Shown here one piece after another: positions 15,848-23,996 of a DNA stretch of 64,000 nucleotides. A program made the position numbers and the translations under genes. The DNA comes from Candidatus Neomicrothrix sp. UBA2131 (GTDB lineage Bacteria > Actinomycetota > Acidimicrobiia > Acidimicrobiales > MedAcidi-G1): assembly GCA_002329075.1 (NCBI GenBank), contig DCXR01000080.1, positions 16,363-80,362 on the forward strand, given 5' to 3'. How positions within the stretch are numbered: the stretch's first letter is position 1; every line of letters starts with the position of its first letter. The notes under the pieces were generated by a model, which saw only the letters and a program-made list of their open reading frames with translations, was not told where the DNA came from and ran no database searches.

Positions 15848-16569
15848 CCGGCCTGGCGCTACCCGGTCGCGCCCTCGCAGTCGGTGCCCACCCGGACGAC
15901 GTCGAGCTCTATGCCGGAGCCACGCTCGCCGGCTGGGCCACCTCCGGTTGCGAGGTCCACATCCTCGTGTGCACCGACGGCTCGAAGGGCAGTTGGGACC
16001 TGGACGAGGATCCGTCCCGGCTGGTCGCCACCCGACGCGACGAGCAGCGCGCCGCCGCCGAGCGGCTGGGAGCGACCGGCGAGGTGGCCTTCCTCGGCCG
16101 GGTCGACGGCGAACTCGACGCCGACCGTACGACGGCACACGAGGTGGCGGCCTGGATCCGACGCCTCCGGCCCGACGTGCTGCTCGGCCACGACCCGTGG
16201 CGGCGCTGGCGGCTCCACCCCGACCACCGGGCGGCGGGCTTCCTCGTCGCCGACGGCGTGGTGGTCGCCCGCGACCCGCACTTTCTCTCTGGCTCGGAAC
16301 TCGTCCACCATCGACCGGACGAACTGCTGCTGTTCGACACCGAGGAACCGAACCACGCCGAGTCGGTCGACGAGGTGGCGGCGGCGACCAAGGTGGCGGC
16401 CCTGCTGGCGCACCGCTCCCAGCGCCTGTCGACGATGGGCATCGGCGCCGACGACGACGGTTCGCAGGCCGACGCCTTCAGCGACTCGATACTGGCCGAG
16501 TTGGCCGAGGTCGGGCAGCGCTTCGGCGTTCCCCTGGCCGAGGCCTTCCGCCGCATCGACGGCCTCTAG
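15844..16569 (+). CDS. PIG-L family deacetylase
   Basis: Zinc-dependent N-deacetylase of the LmbE/PIG-L fold (241 aa), the family of MshB and Mca in mycothiol metabolism. The zinc motif AHPDDVE lies near residues 16-22 and the second metal motif is LHPDHRAAG. LVCTDGSKGSWD is the usual loop after beta-strand 2. A specific MshB or Mca assignment is not justified: the family is broad, and the coupling to cofC gives no direct mycothiol link. The TAG stop is interlocked with that of the convergent hydrolase gene in CTAG at 16566-16569. Confidence 0.85.
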   Translation: MTGLALPGRALAVGAHPDDVELYAGATLAGWATSGCEVHILVCTDGSKGSWDLDEDPSRLVATRRDEQRAAAERLGATGEVAFLGRVDGELDADRTTAHEVAAWIRRLRPDVLLGHDPWRRWRLHPDHRAAGFLVADGVVVARDPHFLSGSELVHHRPDELLLFDTEEPNHAESVDEVAAATKVAALLAHRSQRLSTMGIGADDDGSQADAFSDSILAELAEVGQRFGVPLAEAFRRIDGL

Positions 16570-17474
16570 GCAGGTTCCGCCAACAGGCCCTCGATCAGAT
16601 CGACCGTCTCGAGGGGGCGGTCGCCCTGGATGCTGTGGCCGGCACCGTCGACGGTTGTGACCGACGCTCCGGGCTGCCGGCGCCGGAACTCCTCGACGTC
16701 CTCGTCCCCGACGACGCTCCACGCCCCACCCAGCCACAGGTGCACGGGACCCTCCAGCGACGAGACCCGGTCCCAGAGGGCTCCGAAGTCGGGTGCCTTC
16801 TCCTGCGGCCCCTCGCCGGCCTTCCAGTCGCGCACCGGGTCCCAGCGCCACGACCACGAACCGTCCTCCTGCTCGCAGGCGTTGTGCAGGACGCCACGGC
16901 GCAACGACGACTCGGTGCGGGTCGGGTTGTGCTCCATGGTGTGGGCGAGGATCGCGTCGAAGTCGGCGAAATCCTGGTGTGCCGTCACGAAGGCGATGAT
17001 CGGCTCGGCCTTGGCGTGGTCGGTGCCGGGGGTGATGTCGACCAGCCCCAGCCGACGCACCAGGTCCGGACGGTCGGTCGCCAGGCACAGCGCCGTCAGG
17101 CCACCGAGCGACATGCCGATGACCGCCTCGGCCTCCGGAGCATGGGCCTCCACCACCCGGGCGACCTCGACGGCCAACACCTGCGGCGTGTAGTCCTTCT
17201 GCGGCCGCCAGTCGGAGTGGCCGTGCCCCGGCAGGTCGATCGCCAGCAGCGGCCGGCGCAGGGCGAGGGCGACCGTGTCCCAGGTGTGGGCGTTCTGCGC
17301 CCCGCCATGCAGCAGCACCAGCTCAGGCAGCCCGGTCCCCCACCGGATGGCGCTCACGACGAGGCCGTCGGGGCCCCTGACCTCGATCCGCTCTACCGGT
17401 GGCGGAGCGTCGACGTCGAGCCCCGCCTCGGCGACATTGTCGACCAGCATCGAGAACTCGTCGTAGGGCTGCAT
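16566..17474 (-). CDS. Alpha/beta hydrolase
   Basis: Serine hydrolase of the alpha/beta fold, 302 aa from ATG 17474, which has a GGGAGG four bases upstream. The oxyanion region is VLLHGGAQNAHTW, the nucleophile elbow is GMSLGG, and the catalytic His lies in GAGHSIQGD near the C-terminus; IDLPGHGHSDW is the HGHS loop typical of C-C hydrolases and epoxide-hydrolase-like members. There is no signal peptide, so it is cytoplasmic. Substrate unknown. It is convergent with the PIG-L gene and shares the CTAG stop. Confidence 0.83.
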   Translation of the reverse strand: MQPYDEFSMLVDNVAEAGLDVDAPPPVERIEVRGPDGLVVSAIRWGTGLPELVLLHGGAQNAHTWDTVALALRRPLLAIDLPGHGHSDWRPQKDYTPQVLAVEVARVVEAHAPEAEAVIGMSLGGLTALCLATDRPDLVRRLGLVDITPGTDHAKAEPIIAFVTAHQDFADFDAILAHTMEHNPTRTESSLRRGVLHNACEQEDGSWSWRWDPVRDWKAGEGPQEKAPDFGALWDRVSSLEGPVHLWLGGAWSVVGDEDVEEFRRRQPGASVTTVDGAGHSIQGDRPLETVDLIEGLLAEPA

Positions 17475-17548
17475 CGGACCTCCCATCGCCGCGGAACCTA
17501 GCCCCGGGGCTGTCCAGAGCCGGTACCGCCGTGCCAGACTGCCCGGCG

Positions 17549-18136
17549 ATGGACCCCACCTCGCCCCGAACCTTCACCTGGGTGGACATGGAGGACGGCG
17601 CCGCCGACGACTACGTCGAGTCGGTGGCCACCTTCACCCGGCACGTCCACGACACCCTCACCGACCACCTCTTCGGACTGCTCCGCTCGATGCAGGGCCC
17701 CCGCTTCGGCTACCAGGTCGACCGCTACCGCCACTCGATCCAGAGCGCCACCCGGACCCTGCGCAACGGCGAGGACACCGAGATGGTCGTAGCAGCCCTG
17801 CTCCACGACGTCGGCGACGTGGTCGCCCCTGCCAACCACTCGGCCCTGGCCGCCGCGATCATCAAGCCCTACGTGTCGGACCGGACCCACTGGATCATCC
17901 GGCACCACGGCGTATTCCAGGGGTACTACTACTTCCACCACCTCGGCGGCGACCGGAACGCACGGGAGGCCTTCCGTGACCATGGGTGGTTCGACGACTG
18001 TGTGGCCTTCTGCCACGAGTACGACCAGAACTGCTTCGACCCCGCCTACGACGACCTGCCGCTCGAAGAGTTCCGACCGCTCGTCGACGAGGTCCTCCGC
18101 CGGCCCAGCCGCTTCGAGACGGTGGAACTCGCCTAG
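17549..18136 (+). CDS. HD-domain metalloprotein, PhnZ/MIOX-like
   Basis: A 195-residue HD-domain protein. Candidate metal ligands are H62, the HD pair H86-D87 (ALLHDVGD), H97, H119/H120 (IIRHHGVFQ) and an Asp in the EYDQNCFDPAYD region. This arrangement resembles the mixed-valence diiron oxygenases PhnZ, TmpB and MIOX more than the nucleotide phosphohydrolases, because of the extra His between HD and the distal His and the aromatic GYYYFHH loop. The assignment is by pattern only. Start ATG 17549 follows a short gap from the divergent hydrolase. The TAG stop interlocks with the alcohol dehydrogenase stop at CTAG 18133-18136. Confidence 0.7.
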   Translation: MDPTSPRTFTWVDMEDGAADDYVESVATFTRHVHDTLTDHLFGLLRSMQGPRFGYQVDRYRHSIQSATRTLRNGEDTEMVVAALLHDVGDVVAPANHSALAAAIIKPYVSDRTHWIIRHHGVFQGYYYFHHLGGDRNAREAFRDHGWFDDCVAFCHEYDQNCFDPAYDDLPLEEFRPLVDEVLRRPSRFETVELA

Positions 18137-19074
18137 GGCTCCAACACCACCTTGATGGCGCCGGCGGCCCGGTCGGCGGCCACCCGGAAGGCCTCGGGGG
18201 CGTCGTCCAGGCCGAACCGGTGCGTGATGACCGCCCCTGCGAGCTCGGGGCAGTCCGCCAGCAGGGCTGCAGCCTCGTCGACCTCGCGCACCCCGTGGTG
18301 GTGCCCGTAGGTGTACGAGGGCTGCAACCGGACCTCCTTGACGATGAACGCGGTGGCGTTCGGGATGGTCAGCGGCTCCCAGTAGACGGCGGGCACCGAC
18401 AGCACGGCACCGGGCCGGGCGTGGTCGAGGGCCGTGGCGACGGCACTCCCGGTGCCTGCGGCGTCGACCACGATGTCGTATTCGCCGGTTGCCGCTGTGC
18501 CGGCGGCCAGGCGCTCGCCGGCGGCGATCTGGTGGTCGTAGCGGGCCGACAGGTCGACGTCGGCACCGGCGGCCCGGAACGTCGCCACGCAGGCAAGGCC
18601 GATCATCCCGCCGCCCACGACGAGCACCCGCTGGCCCGACTCCGCTCCGGCCGAGTTTGCGGCGTGCTGGGCGACGGCCAGCGGCTCGACGAGGCAGGCG
18701 TCGGCGACGGGCACGCCGTCGGACAGGGGGATGAGACACGACGCATCGACCACCAGCCGGTCGGCCATCCCGCCGTCACGGGCGATGCCGTACATGGTGC
18801 CGCTGCCGTTGCGGCAGAGGTGGGTCTGGCCATCGAGGCAGCGGTCGCAGGCGCCGCAGTGCATGAGCGGCTGGATCGCCACGGGCGTGCCGTCGGCGAG
18901 GTGGCCGGCGCACTCGTGGCCGAACGTGACCGGGATGCCGAAGCCCTGCAGGTGCAGGTCCGAGCCGCAGATCCCCGAAGCGGCAATGTCGACGACGACC
19001 TCGCCACCAGCCGGATCGGGTTCGTCGACGTCGACGACCGCGAACTCCCCGCCCACGGTCCGCACTGCTCGCAT
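18133..19074 (-). CDS. Zinc-dependent alcohol dehydrogenase (MDR superfamily)
   Basis: Medium-chain dehydrogenase/reductase of 313 aa, oxidising an alcohol with NAD(P)+. Catalytic zinc ligands are C36 (GICGSD), H53 and E54 (FGHECAGH). The structural zinc site is C73, C76, C79 and C87. The Rossmann motif is VLVVGGGMIGL. It is shorter than the usual 340-350 residues because the nucleotide-binding half is compact. There is no obvious partner gene; it is divergent from the cytochrome P450 gene, separated by about 75 bp, which may imply a shared degradative function. Confidence 0.87.
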   Translation of the reverse strand: MRAVRTVGGEFAVVDVDEPDPAGGEVVVDIAASGICGSDLHLQGFGIPVTFGHECAGHLADGTPVAIQPLMHCGACDRCLDGQTHLCRNGSGTMYGIARDGGMADRLVVDASCLIPLSDGVPVADACLVEPLAVAQHAANSAGAESGQRVLVVGGGMIGLACVATFRAAGADVDLSARYDHQIAAGERLAAGTAATGEYDIVVDAAGTGSAVATALDHARPGAVLSVPAVYWEPLTIPNATAFIVKEVRLQPSYTYGHHHGVREVDEAAALLADCPELAGAVITHRFGLDDAPEAFRVAADRAAGAIKVVLEP

Positions 19075-19149
19075 GCGGCGCTCCTCCCGGTCGATGCGAC
19101 GCTTGACCACGGTTGTAGTCGCCGGAGCCCACGGACCTACGATCCGGCC

Positions 19150-20382
19150 GTGGCGAACCCCGAACGGCCCACTTCCCACCGACCCTTCCTCGACCTGCTC
19201 GACGGCGACTTCTACGTGAACGACCCCTACCCGACCTACGCCTGGATGCGCGACAACGAGCCCCTCTACTGGGACGAGGTCAACGAACTCTGGGGCGTGT
19301 CCCGCTATGACGACATCGTCACGATCGAGCGCGACAAGTTCCGGTTCACCAACTCGGGCAACGAAAAGGGCGGCTACCGGCCCAACATCCCGGCCGACGC
19401 CTCGATCATCGCCCTCGACGATCCACACCACACGGCGCGCCGCAACCTGGTCTCCCGGCGGTTCACGCCACGGGCTGCCGGCACCTGGGAGGACCACGTG
19501 CGCGGCGTCGTCACCGGCCTGCTCGACGACCTGGCCGAGACCGGTGGGGCCGAGGTCGTCTCGGAGTTGGCGTCGCCGCTTCCGGCACAGATGATCGGCC
19601 TGCTGCTCGGCTTCCCCCACGAGTCCTGGCCGAGCCTGCGGGACTGGTCGGAACGCACCATCGCCCTCGGCGGTGGGCCCCGCTACCACAACGACGACGG
19701 CATCATGGCGGTCTTCGAGTTCACCGAGGCCTGCATGGACGTCTACGAGTCGAGCAGGTCCAAGCGCTCGGGCGGCGGCTGTCCGGCCGACACGGTCATG
19801 GACACCTGGGTCGACCGGGAGGTCGAGGGGCTCGGCGAGTACCCGTTCGGCCTCGACGAGATCATCTCCGACTGCCTGCTGCTGCTCGACGGCGGCGCCG
19901 AGACGACCCGCACGGTGATCGCCCGCACGCTCGTGGAGTTGACCCGGCGCCCCGACCAGTTCCAGGCGCTCGTCGACGGGGCCGACATGACCGTGGCCGT
20001 CGAGGAGTTCATCCGCTGGGTCACCCCGGTCCACAACATGTGCCGCATTGCGATCGAGGACATCGGGGTCGGCGGCACGATCGTCGGCGCCGGCCAGCAG
20101 GTGCTGCTCATGTATTCCTCGGCCAACAGGGACCCGGCCCACTTCGCCGACCCCGAGTCGTTCGACGTCACCAGGGACCCCAACCACCACCTGGCCTTCG
20201 GGCACGGCACCCACTTCTGCCTCGGGGCGTCGCTGGCCCGACTCGAGATCCGGGTCTTCTTCGAGGAGTTCACGAGACGCTTCCGCAATCCCCGCCTCGC
20301 CCCCGGCACCGAGCCGGTCGAGATGCCCAACGCCTTCGTCTACGGCCTCCGCGAGGCCCACCTGGTCGTCGACCCGGCCTGA
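19150..20382 (+). CDS. Cytochrome P450
   Basis: Soluble bacterial P450 (410 aa, GTG start 19150) catalysing monooxygenation with electrons from a ferredoxin partner. The I-helix motif is DGGAETTRT, the ExxR motif lies in VEEFIRW (unusual spelling, E-x-x-R conserved), and the haem loop is FGHGTHFCLGASLAR with Cys357 as axial ligand. The N-terminus (DLLDGDFYVNDPYPTYAWMRDNEPLYWDE) matches mycobacterial-type CYPs that act on steroids or fatty acids. No ferredoxin gene is adjacent. A link to the acyl-CoA module 10 kb downstream is plausible but unproven. Confidence 0.93.
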   Translation: MANPERPTSHRPFLDLLDGDFYVNDPYPTYAWMRDNEPLYWDEVNELWGVSRYDDIVTIERDKFRFTNSGNEKGGYRPNIPADASIIALDDPHHTARRNLVSRRFTPRAAGTWEDHVRGVVTGLLDDLAETGGAEVVSELASPLPAQMIGLLLGFPHESWPSLRDWSERTIALGGGPRYHNDDGIMAVFEFTEACMDVYESSRSKRSGGGCPADTVMDTWVDREVEGLGEYPFGLDEIISDCLLLLDGGAETTRTVIARTLVELTRRPDQFQALVDGADMTVAVEEFIRWVTPVHNMCRIAIEDIGVGGTIVGAGQQVLLMYSSANRDPAHFADPESFDVTRDPNHHLAFGHGTHFCLGASLARLEIRVFFEEFTRRFRNPRLAPGTEPVEMPNAFVYGLREAHLVVDPA

Positions 20383-20398
20383 GCCGGGCGGCGACCGG

Positions 20399-21235
20399 TC
20401 AGTCGGGCAGGTTGCCGAACATGACGTCGTCGCCGAGGCCAGGTGCCACGAACTGGGAATAGTCGGGCCCCGCCCGCAGGGCGTTGCCGCCGTCGACGTT
20501 GATGCAGGTGCCGGTGATCCAGCGCGACTCCGGGCCGATCAGGAACCGGACCAGGTTCCCCACGTCTTCGGGTCGCCCCACGCCGCCCATCGGGGTGTTG
20601 CGGACGTAGCTGTCGTACACGTCGCTGTCAGTGGGGATCATGTTCATGATCTCGGTGGCGATGAAGCCGGGACGCACGGCGTTGAACCGCACGTTCGACC
20701 TTCCGAACTCGTCTGCGGCATTGCGCATCATCTGCTCGATGCCGGCCTTGGCCACCGGGTAGGCGCCGAACCAGGGGTGCGTGACGTGGCCGGCGATCGA
20801 CGACATGCCGACGAACGAGCCGCCGCCATCGGCGAGCAGGTGCGGCACGGCGTGCTTCACGCACAGCATCGTGCCGAGCACGTTGAGGTGCAGCACCCGC
20901 AGGAACTCTTCGGTGTCCTGGACGTGGTACGGACCCAATCCGCCACCGCCGCCGGCGTTGGCCACGACGCCTGCCAGGTTGCCGGCCGCCGCGGTGGCTG
21001 CCTCGACCGCCGCCTGAACCGCCGCCTCGTCGGTCACGTCGGCGACGACATACCCGACGCTTCCCCCGTGGCCGGGCTGGATGGCCTCCTGCGACTCGGC
21101 CAACTTCGCCTCGGTGCGGCCGCAGATCGTGACGACGGCCCCGTCGGCGGCCAGCGCAGCCGCACACGCACGACCGATGCCGGTACCCCCGCCCGTGACG
21201 AGGACGCCGAGTCCGGCAAGTGCTCCGTCTGCCAT
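20399..21235 (-). CDS. SDR family oxidoreductase
   Basis: Classical short-chain dehydrogenase/reductase (278 aa from ATG 21235). The cofactor motif TGGGTGIG is at residues 14-21, NAG at 93-95, and the catalytic triad is S145 or S146, Y159 and K163 (YPVAK). The C-terminal region contains RPGFIATEI and ITGTCINVDGG, usual for this family. Substrate is not identifiable. It is the last gene of a minus-strand run that starts at the Nudix gene, and it converges with the P450 gene 16 bp away. Confidence 0.88.
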   Translation of the reverse strand: MADGALAGLGVLVTGGGTGIGRACAAALAADGAVVTICGRTEAKLAESQEAIQPGHGGSVGYVVADVTDEAAVQAAVEAATAAAGNLAGVVANAGGGGGLGPYHVQDTEEFLRVLHLNVLGTMLCVKHAVPHLLADGGGSFVGMSSIAGHVTHPWFGAYPVAKAGIEQMMRNAADEFGRSNVRFNAVRPGFIATEIMNMIPTDSDVYDSYVRNTPMGGVGRPEDVGNLVRFLIGPESRWITGTCINVDGGNALRAGPDYSQFVAPGLGDDVMFGNLPD

Positions 21236-21283
21236 TCGGCCATGTTCGCCCACCTGTGAAGGCGGAACCCCAGTCGGGCGGCG

Positions 21284-21931
21284 TCAACCCTTCCGGCGGC
21301 GCTCGTCCTGTTCCTCGAGCAGGTGAAGCAGCCCCGGGAAGCCGGGGACGGCCCGCAGAGCCCGGTCGGCGTACCAGAAGGCACCCAGCGTCAGGACGAT
21401 CCCGGTCGGCCAGCCGACGAGTGCCCGAATGAGCACGTAGCCGTCGGCCGATGTCTGGTTGAACAGCCACGTGTCCCAGGCCGAGGTGGCCAGCAGCCAT
21501 GCTCCCCAGACGATCGTCAGTCGGGAGACCATGCGGCCGTAGGCCGCGTGGCCGCGGACGGACCGGTCGACGGGCAGAACGAGGTGGAGCACCCGACCGA
21601 GGAAGGGTCGGCCGATCAGCGACGTGGCGATCAGGGCGGCACCGATGCAGGCCTTCGTGGCGATGCCGATGCCGAAGTAGACGGCCTCCGAGTCGGTCAG
21701 GATCCCGATGGTGCCGCGCACCACCAGGTAGGCGACGAGGATCGGCAGGAACTTCCCGACGGCCTCCCCGCGTCGATAGCGGCCGACCGCCACCTTGACA
21801 CTCCACACGGTTGCACCCAGCACAGCCCATCCCAGGCCTGCCAACCGGTTCAGCCCGATGAACAGCAAGATCGGCATGACCGAATCGAGCGTGCGACCCC
21901 GGGGGAGACCTTCGGGTGGCTGCTCCTCCAT
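21284..21931 (-). CDS. Multi-pass membrane protein, VC0807/DUF3159-like
   Basis: A 215-residue protein with about five or six hydrophobic segments, beginning MEEQPPEGLPRGRTLDSVMPILLF. The segment VMPILLFIGLNRLAGLGWAVLGATVWSV followed by a basic RYRRG turn resembles the VC0807/DUF3159 group of actinobacterial membrane proteins. No enzymatic motif is visible. It lies 12 bp downstream of a gene of unknown function and 48 bp upstream of the SDR gene, and is probably in their operon. Confidence 0.6.
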   Translation of the reverse strand: MEEQPPEGLPRGRTLDSVMPILLFIGLNRLAGLGWAVLGATVWSVKVAVGRYRRGEAVGKFLPILVAYLVVRGTIGILTDSEAVYFGIGIATKACIGAALIATSLIGRPFLGRVLHLVLPVDRSVRGHAAYGRMVSRLTIVWGAWLLATSAWDTWLFNQTSADGYVLIRALVGWPTGIVLTLGAFWYADRALRAVPGFPGLLHLLEEQDERRRKG

Positions 21932-21943
21932 GGATTCGACAGG

Positions 21944-22450
21944 TCAGGCCGGTAGGCCCTGAGACGCCGCTTCGGCCGGCGCCAGGCGCAGCATGTCCTC
22001 GGACACCTGGTCGGCGATGGCACGCGCGGCTGCGTAGCGGTGGTCGTGTGCCACGCCGGCGAAGAGCCCCCGGCGCTTCTCGGCAAGGGCTTCCGAAGGG
22101 GTGTCGTCGAGGAACCCGAACAGGCCGAACGCCACCTCGAGGTCGCCCAGGACCGGGGCCCGGCCGAAGAGGGACGACCTCTTGAGTGCAACGCCTACAC
22201 AGCCGACGACGACGTCGTCGAGGTGCTCGGCGGCGGCCAGGCGCAGCCGCGGCACCAGTGTGCGGGCCAGCAGGAGGGCGTAGCCCTGGTCGGGGCCCTG
22301 GACGCCGAGCCGCTCACCGTTGGGCTGGCCTTCGCCGACGACCTCGCCGGGACGATCGGCGGTCCACGGACCGAGGAGTCGCCGGGGACCCCGGTAGGCG
22401 GTGTCGGTCGGACGCAGCACCGGAATCGGAACGAAGGAGGGAGCACCCAC
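21944..22450 (-). CDS. Protein of unknown function, 168 aa
   Basis: Starts at GTG 22450 (VGAPSFVPIPVLRPTDTAYRG). The protein is soluble, with an N-terminal Pro-rich region and a helical C-terminal half (YALLLARTLVPRLRLAAAEHLDDVV; AIADQVSEDMLRLA). The fixed-looking RPTDTAYRGPRRLLGPW segment suggests a conserved actinobacterial family, but I do not recognise it. It lies 10 bp after the Nudix gene and is probably co-transcribed with it. Confidence 0.6.
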   Translation of the reverse strand: MGAPSFVPIPVLRPTDTAYRGPRRLLGPWTADRPGEVVGEGQPNGERLGVQGPDQGYALLLARTLVPRLRLAAAEHLDDVVVGCVGVALKRSSLFGRAPVLGDLEVAFGLFGFLDDTPSEALAEKRRGLFAGVAHDHRYAAARAIADQVSEDMLRLAPAEAASQGLPA

Positions 22451-22460
22451 GACGGGGAAT

Positions 22461-23303
22461 CTACGGTTCCGGGGTCCCGAAGCCCCCTTCATGCGACGAG
22501 ATCCACACCCACCCGAGCGCCTCCCTCGTGCCCACCGCCTCGTAGCCCGGATCACCGGGGAAGCGCACCAGGTCGCTGGACTCGTCCAGGATCCTTGCTC
22601 GACGGCGGGGGGCGCCGTTCGCCACGGCGGCAGCCGCCAGTGCCTCGGCCGTGGTGCCGAATCCCTCGAGGCACTGCAGCATCGAGATCGTGGGGCTGAT
22701 CATGGTCAACTCCCCGGCCTGCCAACGTTCGAGCGCCTCGGAGGGCCGCATCCAGTCGACGGCGACGGCCTCGGTGCCGTCGGCCACGGGTTCGGCGCCC
22801 AGCGGTGCTGCGGCGACGAAGAAGAACGTGTCATAGCGCTTCGGGCCACCCGTCGGCGTCACCCAGCGGGCGACCGGGTGGACTCCAGAGATGTCCAGCC
22901 CGTCGTTCCCCACGAGGTCGCTGAGCCGGGACCGGCCGGCATCGAGGTCGTGGCGGTGGGCGACGACTTCACCGCCGAGTCCGACGGCGATGCCGACCTC
23001 CTCGATGGTCTCGCGCACGGCGGCGATCCAGAAGGCCAACGCCCCCGGCCCGGTGCCGAGTGCGTCGTCCGCAGAACCTGGTGTCCAACCGCGGACTAGG
23101 TCCGGCCAGCGGGCGTCGCCGTCGTCGGGGTCGAGGGCGCCGCCGGGGAAGAGCGTGTGGTCGGCCACGAAGGTGGACCGGGCGGTGCGGCGCAGCGTCA
23201 GGACGTGCAGGTCCGGGCGGTCGGCCAGCAGGAGCAGGGTCGCTGCCCGACGGACGGGAACCCCGTCGGACGGAAGGTCGTCTGTCCTCGGGTAGTCGGT
23301 CAT
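22461..23303 (-). CDS. Nudix hydrolase with split Nudix box (NUDT19-like)
   Basis: Hydrolyses a nucleoside diphosphate linked to another moiety. The 280-residue protein starts at ATG 23303. The Nudix box is split: the G (FPGGALDPDDG) is separated from the REXXEEXG half (AVRETIEEVGI) by about 40 residues. That insertion is a known property of the NUDT19/RP2p-like branch, which cleaves CoA and acyl-CoA. CoA-diphosphatase activity is therefore suggested, and fits a genome rich in acyl-CoA genes, but the specificity is inferred. First gene of a four-gene minus-strand run. Confidence 0.8.
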   Translation of the reverse strand: MTDYPRTDDLPSDGVPVRRAATLLLLADRPDLHVLTLRRTARSTFVADHTLFPGGALDPDDGDARWPDLVRGWTPGSADDALGTGPGALAFWIAAVRETIEEVGIAVGLGGEVVAHRHDLDAGRSRLSDLVGNDGLDISGVHPVARWVTPTGGPKRYDTFFFVAAAPLGAEPVADGTEAVAVDWMRPSEALERWQAGELTMISPTISMLQCLEGFGTTAEALAAAAVANGAPRRRARILDESSDLVRFPGDPGYEAVGTREALGWVWISSHEGGFGTPEP

Positions 23304-23484
23304 CGCCGGGCGACCGTACCCCCGCACCTGCTGGAGGCGGCAACCCACCAGGCGTGGCAGCGGTGCAGCCCGCGCTGGCTACGACGACCCTCGACTGGTA
23401 TCCTGTGCAGCAGATCGACAGTGTCGTCGGCCCAACCGTTCCCCGCATTCGATGTCGGGAACCGAGAACGGGAGACGAACTCCG

Positions 23485-23910
23485 ATGATGGTCACCTCCG
23501 AGGACACCACCCCGGTGGCAAGGCTCGCGCCCGCTGCCGAGCCCCTCGATCACCTGATCCGCCACCGCAGCGACGATGCCGCCTGGTTCGCCGAAGTAGA
23601 GGCCAACCTCCTCGCCTTCAGGTCCACCCTGGTCACCCACACCCGTTCGATCGTCGAGGACGACCTGTACCACGACGCCATGTGGAAGGCCCCCCGCATC
23701 GCCATCCAGGTTCGGCGACTGGGCGCCGAATGCTTCAAGCTCGACGAACTGTGCGCCCTTTCCCTGACAGCCCTTCACAGCCCGGGCCGGTCTGCCGGCA
23801 GCGTCGCCGAGACCCTCGATCAGGTCCTGCGCCTCGCCGCCCGACACGAGTCCCGTGCCATGACGATCGACCACGAGGCCTTCTGTGTCGACATCGGCGG
23901 ACAGGGCTGA
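23485..23910 (+). CDS. Helical protein of unknown function, 141 aa
   Basis: Predicted from ATG 23485, which is preceded by GGGAGA at a good distance; an upstream ATG at 23452 would add 11 residues. The protein is soluble and mostly helical with paired His/Asp residues (HLIRHRSDDAAWFAEVEANL; EDDLYHDAMWK; LAARHESRAM). There is no recognised domain. It stands alone between the divergent Nudix gene and the SulP gene, so it may have its own promoter; a TATCCT at 23399-23404 could be a -10 element. Confidence 0.55.
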   Translation: MMVTSEDTTPVARLAPAAEPLDHLIRHRSDDAAWFAEVEANLLAFRSTLVTHTRSIVEDDLYHDAMWKAPRIAIQVRRLGAECFKLDELCALSLTALHSPGRSAGSVAETLDQVLRLAARHESRAMTIDHEAFCVDIGGQG

Positions 23911-23996
23911 CGCAACCCCTTAGCCCGCCACGCGCCCCGAGTCACTTCGACCCCGAGCCGATGGGCTCGCGCTTCACTGCCCAATAGCCTCGCCGG

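Noticed and set aside
17986..20382. 798-codon plus-strand frame extending upstream of the P450
   Set aside because: The first 388 codons are antisense to the alcohol dehydrogenase gene; P450 homology begins at GTG 19150.
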